64,000 nucleotides of DNA. Origin: Candidatus Altimarinota bacterium. Its GTDB lineage: Bacteria > Patescibacteriota > Gracilibacteria > BD1-5 > UBA6164. The notes under the pieces are model-generated. The model searched no databases. It was not told the DNA's origin and saw only the letters and a program-made list of their open reading frames with translations. The translations under genes were made by a program, and so were the position numbers. Below, one piece after another: positions 8,821 to 19,677 of this stretch. The first letter of the stretch is position 1. Each line of letters opens with the position of its first letter. The stretch is from contig JAQTXG010000001.1 of NCBI GenBank assembly GCA_028688895.1, positions 124,001 to 188,000 on the forward strand, read 5' to 3'.

Positions 8821-11800
8821 ATGTTAGTAAATCTTTTAAAACACTTTAAAGCTTTTATAATTATGCTGATGATTTTATCAGTTATAATTTGATTATATGC
8901 ATTTAAGACTTTTCCTAAGGAAGCTAGTCCTGCTATAAATGTACCATTTTTTACTATATCTATAGTTTATCCATGAGCTGATCCAGAAACAATTGAAAAG
9001 CAAGTAATTGAGAAACTTGAAAATAATTTATCAAGTGTAACTCAGGTTAAAGAAGTAAAATCTATATCAGCATATAATGTCTGAGTTATTTCTATAGAAT
9101 TTGATAGAGGTAAGGAAATATGAGAAGCTTATAGTGATTTAAATTCGGCTATTGATAAAACTAGATGAGATTTTCCAGATGATGTAAAAGAACCAGTTTT
9201 AAAAAGAGTAGATATGTCGGATTCTCCTATTTATACTTTTTCAATTACTTGACCAAATTTACCTAGTGTATTATATGATAAGATAAGGAATTTAGAAGAT
9301 AAATTGCAAGCTACTCCTTGAGTTTCAGAAGTTGATGTTATTTGATCATATACTCCTGAAATTAAGATTAAATTTGATTATGAAAAACTTCTTAAAAATA
9401 AAATAAATTTTTCATATGCTATATCTGAAATATCTACATATATAGATAAATTTCCAGCTGATAAAAAAGAGATAGATTCTACTCTATATACTTTTACATT
9501 AAAAACTTACCCAAATGATTTTGATAAAATAGTAGATTTTCTGGATAATTTAACATTGGTTAATCAGTTTTGAAATACTTTATTATTATGAGATGTAGCG
9601 AAGATTACAACTTGACCTTCAGTATATAAAAAAGAATCATATTTAATGAATAATTGAGAAACTTATTCAAGTGTAACTTATTCAATAAAAAAAATTCCTT
9701 GAAGTGATATATTGGAAACTATTGATAGTGTAAAGCAAGTATTAAATAATTATTGATTAAAATTTAGTGATTCAAATTATATTCCTGAACCTAATTTTAT
9801 AGATAAGATATTTTCTTCTAATAAAAATATCTCAGAAAATAATGATTTAAGTGATTTAGAAGTATATGAAATTAATTCACAAAAAGAAAAAATAGATTCA
9901 ACTTATAAAACTTTTCTTTCAAATTTTCGGCAAACAACAGTTATTATCTTTTTAGTTATTTTAATATTTATATGATATAGAGAGTCAATAGGGATAACTT
10001 TAGTATTTCCTTTAGTTTACTTGATATCTTTTATAGCTTTAAAAACTTATTGATATACATTTAATAACATTGTTTCATTTTCTCTTGTGTTAACACTTTG
10101 AATTATGGTTGATAATTTGATTGTAGTTATTGAGTGATTTGAAGAAGGAATGAAAAAATGATTAAAAAAATGGGATGCGATATCATTTTCTATAAAAACA
10201 TATTGGAAACCAATATTATCAGGAAATTTTACCACTATTTCTATGTTTTTACCTATTGGTTTTATGCTTAGTGGTAAAATAGGAGATTTTATGAAATATA
10301 TGCCTACAACTGTTGATGTTGTATTAATAATCTCAATTTTTGTTTCTTTAGTTTTTCTCCCTATAGTTTTAAGTTTTCTTACTTTTAAAATTGATATTAA
10401 AAAGAATAAAAAATGAGAAGATATAGAAGAAAATAAATTATTTTTAAAACTTGAATGATTTTTTAAGAAAATTATTATAAATTATAAAAAAGCTATTTTT
10501 GCTTTTGTATTATTATTTTTTATAACTATATGAATTGCTTCACAATTTTTAAAAGCGGATTTTCTACCTCCTACAGATACAAATAATATTTATGTTAATC
10601 TAAAATTTTCTAGTGATATAACTTTAGAAGAAAATAAAAAAATAGTATCAGATATTTCATATAAAATAGATAATTATTTTAAGGAAAATAAATGATTACT
10701 CGCTTATCAATGAATAAATATCTGAGATTATAAGAGTTTAGATCCTCTTGATAATGTAGTTTATGGGAATTCTTATAATCCTGATTTGGCATATATAGAT
10801 TTAAAACTTACAGATAAAGATTTTGAAAGAAAATATGAGTCTTACTCTATAGTACAAGATTTAAAAAATGTTATAAAAATAGATGATTTTGATACAAAAT
10901 TATTATCTATGGAAATATTTATACAAAAAAGTGGTCCAAGTTGAGGTAAAGATGTAAATTTTTATTTAGTTTGAAATAATCTAGATTCTCTAGTTACTTT
11001 TTACGATAAAATAGAGTCTGAAATAAAGGGAATTGCTTGAACTTACGATTGGTCAAATTCTTTAGAATATACAAATTGAAAATTTGATATCACTTGGGAT
11101 ATAGAAAAATTAAAACAATTTAATATTACAGCTAAAGAATTAGATGTACTTATTGCAAGTGTAGATAATTCAGAATCTTATGATCCAAATTGAATTTTAC
11201 TTAAAAAAATGGATGATTTTTCTAGTGATTTAATAAATGTAAAAGCCTTTACTGAAATATGAGAAAATAATATTTTAGACATAATGGTTCCAGGTAGAGA
11301 TATTTATTTAAAACAATTAATTAAAAATATAGAATTAGTTTGAGAAGTTAAAAGTATAATTCATACTGATTCTAAACTTATATTAAATATTTGAGCTTAT
11401 AAAACAAAAGAAACAAGTCTTTGAAGTATAACTCCAAATATTGATAAAATAGTAGAAAAATATAGTAATGAAATTCCTTGAGTTTCATTAGAATATGCTT
11501 GAGATGTAAAAGATATGCAAAACTCTATGATTGATTTAGTAAAAGCATTTGGGATATGAATTTTACTTATGTTTACAGTTTTAGTTTTACATTTTTGAAA
11601 TTTTAGACAACCATTTTTAGTTTTATCAGTTATACCATTTTTATTTATATGAGCTGTACTTTTACTTACTATCTCATGATTACCATTTAGTTTTCCAGCT
11701 CAACTATGAATGTTTGGTTTGATGTGAGTATGAGTTAATGATGCAATATTATTGATAGAAAGATATAATAATGAAAAGAATCAAAAATATAAAAATAATG

Positions 11801-12018
11801 ATGATTTAATTTTAGATGTTATTAGAGCTAGATTTAAACCAGTATTACTTACAACTCTTACAACAGTTCTATGATTATCAACTCTTGCTATAAAAGATGC
11901 TTTATGGTGAAGTTTAGCTGTTGCATTTATATGATGATTACTTTTAGGTACATTTATTATTTTAGTTTATATCCCAGCAATGTTAAAGTGGTGATTAGTA
12001 AGGAAAGATAAACATTAA
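8821..12018 (+). CDS. RND efflux permease (AcrB/HAE-type)
   Basis: A 1065-residue RND transporter, the usual length for the family. It has the N-terminal transmembrane helix, two large extracytoplasmic loops (about residues 35-330 and 580-880) and two groups of membrane helices. The helix-4 motif reads LGIMVDNLIVVIEG, with the first proton-relay Asp kept and the second position Asn, as in many RND pumps. GLMGVGVNDAILLIERYNN is the matching motif in the second half, and the C-terminal RARFKPVLLTTLTTVLGL is typical. It exports small molecules by proton motive force together with the upstream adaptor. It is an unusually large cargo for such an element. One CGG arginine codon occurs near 9928. 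Confidence 0.92.
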
Positions 12019-12101
12019 AAATCAATTTCTAGCTTTTTAAAATGTTTTGAGTTTTTCTTCTTCTTAAATATTATATATAGAATAATTCGTAATTTTACTA
12101 A

Positions 12102-12899
12102 ATGACTTACACTCAATCAATCTACAACAATACTCGCTATATAGTATTTATACAAACAAAATACCACCAAAATATACTTCCTGTAAATGATGTAAGTCCT
12201 CATTCTTTAGAAGTACTTTTGAAATGTATTTGAAACTACAAATGATATTTATTTAGAAGTATTAGAATATATAGAGATGATATAACTAGAATAAAAGTAT
12301 ATGAGATGAATTTTATAAATTATAAAAAAAATGTATTAGAAAAATCAGAAAATTGGAATAAAGTTTATAAAATTTTTAGTTTAATATCTTGATTTATTGA
12401 TTGGATTTTATATTTGTTTGTTTATAAAAGAGAAGTAAATAAGTTTTGAACCACTATTACAAATATTAAACCAAAATATTTAATAGATAAAACAGAAGCT
12501 TTTCATAATGTTTTGTATTGAAAAAATAAAGAATTTAAAATAAATAATGATTGAAAAGAAATAGTAGAACAAGTAGATTTTCATAATTGAAAATTATATA
12601 TAAATGAAAAGCCTTTTGAGTTGGATGAAAGCTTGAAAGCAAACTATTTTTTAGAATTATTTACAAAATATATTGAAAAGCAAGGAAATACTCATTATAT
12701 AGAACTATATGAATTTATAGATTTATATGAAAAAAACTGTGAAAAAGATTGATATGATTATAATTATCTTAAATTATCAAGTGATAATGTTAAAAAATCT
12801 TATATAAAAACTATCAATGATAATATTTTGAAGAAATATAATAAAGAAATTTTAGAGATAAGTAAAAACTTTATATGAATAATACAGGACTTAAATTAA
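12102..12899 (+). CDS. Hypothetical protein of element 2
   Basis: A 265-residue basic, Tyr/Lys-rich protein, MTYTQSIYNNTRYIVFIQTK at the start. One hydrophobic stretch (LISGFIDWILYLFVYK, about residues 105-120) could be a membrane segment or a buried helix. No family is recognised. It sits between the RND pump and the origin-like structure before the Rep gene, on the same strand, and is followed by two hairpins that look like terminators. By position it could take part in replication or transfer of the element. This is only context. Confidence 0.6.
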
Positions 12900-12925
12900 A
12901 TTTTAAATAATCAAAAAAGAGAAAC

Positions 12926-13021
12926 AAAAGAGATAATCTATCTCTTTTATATTTTTGCTATTTTAAGGCATATATACACAATCACACTCAGACAGTTTAT
13001 CTGTCTAAGTGTGATTTTTTT
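12926..13021 (+). terminator. Two successive terminator-like hairpins
   Basis: AAAAGAGATA/TATCTCTTTT at 12926-12948, then a strong stem at 12981-13015 (ATCACACTCAGACAG with CTGTCTAAGTGTGAT, one unpaired base) followed by Ts. They separate the 265-residue gene from the Rep region. Confidence 0.75.
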
Positions 13022-13048
13022 AAAGCTTTAATCACTCTTAAATATTAA

Positions 13049-13127
13049 AAAGACTCTGACATCAATAATTGTCAGAGCAGTTAACTATAAATTAGTACTA
13101 CTTTTATATTAGTACTCGCGAGTCTTT
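13049..13127. other. Three-way-junction structure before rep: candidate replication origin
   Basis: An outer stem AAAGACT (13049-13055) with AGTCTTT (13121-13127) encloses two hairpins: CTCTGAC/GTCAGAG (13054-13060 with 13071-13077) and AGTACT/AGTACT (13094-13099 with 13111-13116, the latter part of a direct repeat ATTAGTACT). It lies 12 bases before the start of a Rep_trans-like initiator, where rolling-circle plasmids carry their double-strand origin. The nick site cannot be assigned by eye. Confidence 0.5.
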
Positions 13128-13138
13128 ACATTTTAATA

Positions 13139-14185
13139 ATGGAAAATAATGAAATTTTAAATATTAAGGATAATATTATCCACTTTTGATTAGATCATCT
13201 CGAAATATTTTGAACTTTTAATCATGAAAAAGAATTATTTGAAAAATTAGATTTTGATAATTCTAACTATTGAGAACTTGAAGATTATTCATTTACAAAA
13301 AATGAAGTACCAAAATATAAATACAAAATTATATTTACTAAAGATAATTATTCTTTATTTGCATATTATAAATGAGATATTGATTCTAATAGTATTATAA
13401 AATCCAAAGATAAAATAGTTATTTATTCAACAGCATTTAAAGTATTAAATTATGAAAAAATTGAATATTTTCTTAATTGATACTTTAGTTTACAAAAATG
13501 TTTTAGATTTGATATTTGTATTGATATAAATATTGATATAAACATTATTTTAAACGAGTTTACAATACTTAAAACTTGAAAAGAATATAAGAAGTCGTGA
13601 GAGATAGAAACTCGTTATATTTGAGATTCAAATAAGTATAGGAATAAAAGGCAAGTAATAAGAGTTTATAATAAAATTCTTGATATAGTTGAGAAACATA
13701 AACACAAACTTTATAAAAAATATTTAGTAGAGGATTTTGTAACAAGAGTAGAACTTGAAATCCGTTCAGAACTTGCAAAGAATTTACCAATACAAGATAT
13801 TTTTGATAATGAAAAATTAACTTGTATTTTTAGAAATTATCTAAAAAAACACACTAAAATATTTGATAATGAAAATGCTAAAAATATTAGCCTATATCAA
13901 AAACCACTAAAAAAAATTACAGCAGAACAGTATCAAAGTACATATTACAGAAACCAAAGAAGAAAAATTTTTGTATGACATGCAAAATCTGTATATGAAA
14001 TGTGATATTGTCCAGTAAGAGTATTATTATGAGAATGATTAATAAAAGATGATACTAAAAAATTCTTAGATGTAGATATTGTTGATAGAATTGCAGAAAT
14101 TGAAACAATTTTAAAAAGAGAGGAGTTTTATAAACGGCAAAAGATACAAGAAAGAAGGTTTTCTAATTATAAAAAAAATGATTAG
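13139..14185 (+). CDS. Rep_trans-like rolling-circle replication initiator
   Basis: A 348-residue protein. The central ETRYIGDSNKYRNKRQVIRV followed by YNK (about residues 157-179) and VEDFVTRVELEIRSELAKN (about 200-218) match the pattern of Rep_trans initiators of Gram-positive plasmids and integrative elements (YIGS...R.YDK...RvElelr). The conserved Tyr in that region would be the nicking residue. The C-terminal third is basic. The upstream 100 bases form an origin-like structure, and the gene overlaps the next small gene by 8 bases. It probably lets the excised element replicate. Rare CGG codons occur. Family assignment rests on motif pattern, not a search. Confidence 0.7.
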
Positions 14186-14339
14186 AGAAAGAATAGAAAT
14201 AGATTTAAAACCTCATGAAAAATCTATAAAAAAACAATATCCTTTTTTAAATGATACAGAGGTAAAAGATTTAGCTTTTGAATTATATAAACTCCTAGAA
14301 AATCGGTATCATTTAGAAGTAGAAAGTATAGAAAATTAA
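14178..14339 (+). CDS. Small hypothetical protein overlapping rep
   Basis: A 53-residue protein (MIRERIEIDLKPHEKSIKKQ at the start) whose ATG overlaps the end of the rep gene by 8 bases, typical of translational coupling. Acidic and helical, no TGA codon. Its size and position, between Rep and the integrase, suggest an accessory or copy-control role. No family is recognised. Confidence 0.55.
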   Translation: MIRERIEIDLKPHEKSIKKQYPFLNDTEVKDLAFELYKLLENRYHLEVESIEN

Positions 14340-14346
14340 CATTATT

Positions 14347-14405
14347 TTAACAAGAAATATATTAAAAGTCTAGATAAAAATTAGAAACTCTTTATACTTC
14401 TTGTT
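14347..14405. repeat. Inverted repeat upstream of recombinase 2
   Basis: TTAACAAGAA near 14347 and TTCTTGTTAA near 14396, a perfect 10-bp pair about 40 bases apart, ending about 30 bases before the recombinase start. It may be an operator or a terminator stem of the rep operon; no long T-run follows. Confidence 0.5.
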
Positions 14406-14436
14406 AAGATTTATTATATAAAATCATAAATTAATA

Positions 14437-15921
14437 ATGAAAACAATAATATATTATAGAAAATCAACTGATAGAGATGATAAACAAGCTAATTCACTTG
14501 AACATCAATTAACAAATTGTAGAAAAACAGCAGATTTTAGGGACTTGCAAATATTTAAGGAAATAGGAGAAAGTAAGTCAGCAAAAACAGAATTTACAAG
14601 GGATTGATTTAATAAACTTATTAGATTGTGTAAAACTTGAAAGATAGATTATATAATTATTGATGAGCCAAAGAGATTATCAAGGAATAATATTGATACA
14701 TCTAGAATTATTGATTTGTTAGATAAAAAACAAATTAAATGAATACTTGCAACATCAAGAGAATATAATTCAGATAATTCAAGAGATAAATTTCTTTTAC
14801 AATTAGATTTATCATTATCAAAAATGGATAATGAGGATAGAGCAAAAGATATAAAAGATAAAATGATTACAGCTTTTAAAAGAGGGCAATGGATGTGAAA
14901 AGCACCTATTTGATACAAAAATATTACTATCAAAAAAGGACACAAAGATATAATTATAGATGAAAATACAGCACCATATATTAAAAAAGCTTTTGAATTA
15001 AGAATAGCTTGAAATTCATATACTAAGATAAGAGATTATTTATACGACAGTTGAATTAAATCAAGTGTAGGAAGTAAAATATGAGTTGAACAAATGAAAA
15101 GAATAATATCAAGGAAGTTTTATATGTGAATAATGGAGTGGGGAAATATAGAAGTAAAATGAAAATATAAACCATTAATTACAAAACTAGATTATTTGAA
15201 AGCAAATGATATATCAAAACCGGTCATACATACATATAAAAACAAAGTATATTCTTTGGCTGGAATTGTTAAAGATATTGATAAAATGAGTATGACAGGA
15301 TATACAAAAAAAGATATTGTATATTATCACAATTGAAGAAACAGTAAATATATAATAAACATTAGTGAAAAATTAGTTTTAAGTAAGTTTTTAGAAAAGT
15401 TACAAGATTTTATTTTGGAAAATTGATTAAAAAAAATTACAGTACCAATGCTTAAAGATTTATATGATAATGCTATAAAAAAATCTGAATGAGATAATGA
15501 AAAGATTAAGTCTAAAATAAAACATTTAGAACTAAGAAAAAACTCTTTGGTTGATAGTTTTTTAGATTGAGATATTGAAAAAAGTTTATATAAAAGTAAA
15601 TTGTTTGATATAGAATTGAAAGTTGAAGAATGTAATAAAAAACTACAACCTACTTCAAAGATAAATATAAAAAAGCTAGAAAAAATAAAATATGGGGGCG
15701 AACTCTTTGTAAACCTTTATTGAAGCTATCCTAAAGTTGAATTAAAAGAAAAGATTAATATTTTAAAATCATTCGGGAGCGAACTTTTAATAGACACTAA
15801 AAAAGAGCTACAGTTAGCTGAAAATCGCTTACTGGAACTCTTGAAAAAAGTATGTTTTCATATTTGGTACTCCCAACGAGACTCGAACTCGTGTATCCAC
15901 CGTGAGAGGGTGGTGTCCTAG
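14437..15921 (+). CDS. Large serine recombinase 2 (integrase of element 2), C-terminus altered by integration
   Basis: A 494-residue large serine recombinase in its present form. The catalytic start is IIYYRKSTDRDDKQANSLEH, with Ser at about residue 10. IIIDEPKRLSRNNID (about 70-84) is the conserved helix region, and a recombinase domain follows (about 145-240). The zinc-ribbon equivalent (SLAGIVKDIDKMSMTGYTKK) lacks cysteines. A coiled coil precedes the end. The frame runs through the 13-bp att core and antisense across tRNA-Glu to TAG 15919-15921, so the last 15 residues are encoded by tRNA sequence. Excision would replace them with the tail at 6158-6226. Confidence 0.9.
15864..15876. other. 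attR-like core in tRNA-Glu
   Basis: TTGGTACTCCCAA, identical to 6145-6157. On the minus strand it is the 3' end of tRNA-Glu including CCA. It marks the right junction of element 2 and the bacterial attachment site. Confidence 0.75.
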
Positions 15922-15940
15922 GCCACTAGACGATGGGAGC
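15865..15940 (-). tRNA. tRNA-Glu (CTC anticodon)
   Basis: A 76-base cloverleaf on the minus strand. The acceptor stem GCTCCCA pairs with TGGGAGT (one G-T type pair), the anticodon stem-loop is CCACC-CTCTCAC-GGTGG with anticodon CTC, the T-arm reads ACGAGTTCGAGTCTCGT, and CCA is encoded. It decodes GAG. It serves as the integration target of element 2 and probably also of element 1, and its antisense strand forms the present end of recombinase 2. Confidence 0.95.
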
Positions 15941-16039
15941 AAACATATGTAGACTTATTATATAAAAAACAAAAATAAATCAATATTATTTTAAAAAACA
16001 GCTAAAACAATAGACTAAAAATACATAAAAATTTTATTT

Positions 16040-16067
16040 TTGACAAAATATTAAAAAATATTAATAT
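16040..16067 (+). promoter_or_regulatory. Sigma70-type promoter for the SulP gene
   Basis: TTGACA at 16040-16045, a 16-base spacer and TAATAT at 16062-16067, 38 bases before the ATG at 16106. Confidence 0.55.
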
Positions 16068-16105
16068 TCATCCATTTTTTGTTTTTAGTTTCTAAAATAT
16101 ACAAA

Positions 16106-17770
16106 ATGGATACCCAAAAAGTAATATGATTATTAAAAAATAATTGGAAAAGTGGGCTCACTGTAGCTATTATAAATATTCCACTTTCTATATCACTAGC
16201 AGTAGCGAGCTGAGCAACACCTATCCAGTGAATCATTACTTGAATATGGGCATGAATAATAGCTTCGATTTTTGCTTCTAGTCATTATAATATATTTTGA
16301 GTAGCAGGAGCATTGACTAGTATCTTACTGACATTTGTATTAGCAAATGGTGAAAATGGAGTTGCATTATTACCACTTCTTGCGATATGTTCTGGTTTAA
16401 TTATGTATGTTATTTATTTACTAAAAATAACTAAATACATCACTCTCATACCTTCTACTGTGCTTCACTGATTTTTGATTTCAGTTTGAATAACTATAGC
16501 CCTTTGACAAATTTCTGGTGCATTGTGATTAAATAATCCAGTATTAAACGTACCCCAACACAAAGAAATATATATGAACTTGTTTGAAGTATTTAATCAT
16601 ATCACAAGCACTGATATAGCATCGTTTTTATTATTTGCATTTTGACTTGTATTTTTATTAATATTTAAAAAATATAAACCAACATTTCCAGCTGTTATAG
16701 TACTTACCATTGTTTGAATACTATTTTGAATGTTTACAAAAGAAAGTTTACCAACTATTCTACAACTTTCAGACAAATACACTGATCTCACATTTACACT
16801 ATTTCAAAATCCTTTCAATTTCAAAATTGCGAATATTAAGGAATTTGTAAGCCTAGCAAATATACTTTTTACTACTTCGCTTGTAATAGCTATTATAGCG
16901 ATACTAGAAACAATTATTTCAGCAAAAATAGCAGAAAAAATCACAAAAGTAAAATTCAACAAAGACAGGGAAGTATTGTGATTGGCTCTTTCAAATATGT
17001 GAAGTGGTATCATGTGATGACTACCAGCAACAGCAGTTTTTATCAGAACAGCACTCAATATCAAAAGCTGAGCTACACATAAAACATCTGCATTTTTGGT
17101 AGCTATTATTACACTTGTTATATCCGCATTGTTATTCAACTGATACTTCAAATACCTACCTTTTCCTATTATATCAGCTATTTTGATGAATATTGCACTT
17201 TGACTGATAGATATAAATCTACTCAAAAAATTGTACAGTATAGAAAAAATAGCATTTTACACTACTATTCTCACGACTGCTTTAGCTATTCTTATAGAAC
17301 CTATTTATGGTATATTAGCATGAATATCTGTCACATTACTAATATTTTTGAGAAGAGTGACTAAATCAGATGTAAATGTATCTATATTTAGAAAATGAGA
17401 ATTCACTATAAAAGACAAACTCACAAATTACTTACTAGATCAAAAAGTCTGAGACATACTACTCATGAAATTTAGTGGAGGACTCAATTATTTAAATATA
17501 GAAAATATATTTTCTAGTATAGAACAACTAAATCAAAAACAAACAATAATCATATCATTTTCACATATGTGAGACCTAGATATAGACTGACTAGAAATGC
17601 TAAATGAAATGATAGAACATCTTCATAATAACGAAGTAACCATTTACCTATCATGAATAGAATGAGAAAATAAAGATCTAATCTCAAAAATAGAGATATA
17701 CCCAGAAATGGAAAAAAATGGTATGATAAAAGACTCTACATCAGCTATTTTACAAGAACTTTTAAATTAA
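16106..17770 (+). CDS. SulP family anion transporter with STAS domain
   Basis: A 554-residue inner-membrane transporter of the SulP (SLC26) family, which moves sulfate, bicarbonate or related anions. The conserved N-terminal region is visible (LAVASGATPIQGIITGIWAG, about residues 28-47, then the HYNIFGVAGALTS stretch). Ten or more hydrophobic helices run to about residue 400. A C-terminal cytoplasmic STAS domain follows (LLMKFSGGLNYLNIEN through the HMGDLDIDGLEML loop, about 445-520). Length is normal. It stands alone between tRNA-Glu and a palindromic terminator. The substrate cannot be told from the sequence. Confidence 0.92.
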
Positions 17771-17792
17771 ACTTGCAATTACTCCAAAATAA

Positions 17793-17826
17793 ATAAAATC
17801 ATACAAAATATTTTGTATGATTTTAT
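17793..17826. terminator. Perfect 34-bp palindrome terminator
   Basis: ATAAAATCATACAAAATA and its exact reverse complement, back to back, between the SulP gene and the ATP-grasp gene, which starts 4 bases later. Confidence 0.7.
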
Positions 17827-17829
17827 TTT

Positions 17830-19083
17830 ATGCCAAAAATCTTTATAAACATTTCCAGAAAATACAACAAACACGATTATTACGAGACATCATATAATAA
17901 TCTATTCAAAAATCATGGTATAATCACATACCTTTTTTTTGATAAAAATCTATCAACTGAAATAAATCAAATCTCAAACAATTCATATACATATGTATTT
18001 TATTATAATGACAAAATAGACCTGATTAACCAATTGAAACTTATAAAAAAATCAGATATATATTATATAAATACTTTTGATGAAGTGATTGTATTGCTTG
18101 TAAATGAAGTAAAAAAAGAGCTTTGATTTAAAATATCTACACATTATGAAGCATTTAGAGACAAAAAATTACAAAGACAATTATTGCTAGAAAAATATCC
18201 AAATCTAACAGTATCTTATCATGAAATCGACTTAGAAAAAGATGAGATTGACAGTTTTTACAACAAACTAAGTTTTCCGTATATAATCAAACCAATATCA
18301 TGAGCACAAAGCTCTGGAGTAGTGCTAATAAATAATAAAACACAATTAGAAAAATATCTAGAAAATGTAGATCAACTAGATAAAAATCTGCTAGATAGAT
18401 GAATAGATAACAAAAAATATATAATAGAAGAATACATAGACTGACAAATGTATACAGTCAATTATTACGTAGATGATAATTGAAAAGCAAATTATTCTCC
18501 AACAGTAAAAGTAAATTCATCTAGAAATATAGGTATTGATGATTTTTCAAACTATGTAAGAATTTCATGAAATATAATAGACAGAGAAATCAGCTTTGAA
18601 CAAGTAAAAATATTCCTAGAAAAACAAATACAAACATTTTGACTAAAAAATACTTTCATACATCATGAGTTTAAACTAAACAGTAATTGAATTTTAAAAA
18701 ATATAGAAATAAATGCTAGAATAGGTTGATATAGACTGGAAATGATGCAAAATATCTACAACTTCAATTTACTAGAAATGCCACTTTGAATAGAAATGAA
18801 TATGAATTCAGATTTCTCAAATGCAGTTTTTGTATTTTACCCAAAAACAACTTGAATACTTAATGGTTTTAACGAGCAATTACTAGAACAATTCAAAAAC
18901 CTAAAATCATATACATGATGCAGAATCTCAAATCAAAAAATCTGACACAAAGTATGACCTACAAAAGACTGATTTAGTAGCCTAGTAGCTCTCAGACTCA
19001 AAAATACAGATACAGAACAATTTAAACATGATTATGATTTCGTAGAAAGTAAATATCATGAATTGATAATTTTAGATAATTAA
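17830..19083 (+). CDS. ATP-grasp enzyme
   Basis: A 417-residue ATP-dependent ligase of the ATP-grasp fold, which joins a carboxylate to an amine or thiol through an acyl-phosphate. The ATP-binding lysine segment FPYIIKPISGAQSSGVVLIN lies at about residues 151-170, the YIIEEYIDGQMYTVNYYV strand at about 196-213, and the metal-binding end IEINARIGGYRLEMM at about 295-309. The N-terminal 90 residues are a pre-ATP-grasp domain and the C-terminal 90 a small beta domain. Substrate unknown; D-Ala-D-Ala ligase-like or peptide ligase roles are possible. It follows the palindrome by 4 bases and converges with rplK on a shared terminator. Confidence 0.85.
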
Positions 19084-19135
19084 CATAATAAAAATAACAA
19101 AACAATAACAATAAATTAAAAATTTAACAAAAAAA

Positions 19136-19161
19136 CTTCTCAAAATCTGAGAAGTTTTTTG
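19136..19161. terminator. Bidirectional terminator
   Basis: ACTTCTC and GAGAAGT arms with A-run before and T-run after, between the convergent ATP-grasp and rplK genes. Confidence 0.8.
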
Positions 19162-19164
19162 TAA

Positions 19165-19635
19165 TTATGCTAATTTTGCAGCTATTTCAGCCTTAGTCAT
19201 ACCATCAATATCTGTAGTAATACCAGCAGATCTAGCAGTACCTTGAGCTATTTTCATCGCACCAGCTAAATCTATAGAGTTTAAGTCTGGCATTTTTTCT
19301 GTAGCTATTTCTTTTACTTGTTCTAGAGTCAAGTGTCCTACTTTTTCTTTATGAGGAAGTTTAGAACCACTTTTTAAGTTCAATTTAGCTTTAACCAAAA
19401 CTGACATAGGTGGTTGTTTTACGATAAAACTAAAAGTTCTATCTTCGTAAACAGTAATAACAACTGGTAATCTAACACCCATTTTGTCTCTAGTTTGTTC
19501 GTTGAATTTAGATGTAAATTCTTGAATAGGTACTCAGTGTTGACCTAGGGCAGGACCCACAGGAGGAGCTGGAGTAGCTTGTCCTCAATTGATTTGTAAT
19601 TTAATATATCCTTTTACTGCTTTTTTTGGTGCCAT
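19165..19635 (-). CDS. rplK: 50S ribosomal protein L11
   Basis: A 156-residue L11, slightly longer than the usual 141-145. It binds 23S rRNA in the GTPase-associated centre. The N-terminal GQATPAPPVGPALGQH (about residues 18-33), the GVRLPVVITVYEDRTFSF strand and the C-terminal RNA-binding DLNSIDLAGAMKIAQGTARS are all typical. Only two of about a dozen glycines are TGA; most are GGT. This fits codon bias in a highly expressed gene. It is alone here: neither nusG upstream nor rplA downstream is present, unlike the common bacterial order. A palindromic repeat lies just upstream of its start. Confidence 0.97.
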
Positions 19636-19677
19636 GATAATTTTTAATTATATTTTAAAGTATTTTAATCCTATATT

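Noticed and set aside
16804-17226. Minus-strand frame of 140 codons inside the SulP gene
   Set aside because: It is antisense to conserved SulP membrane helices. There is no independent signal.
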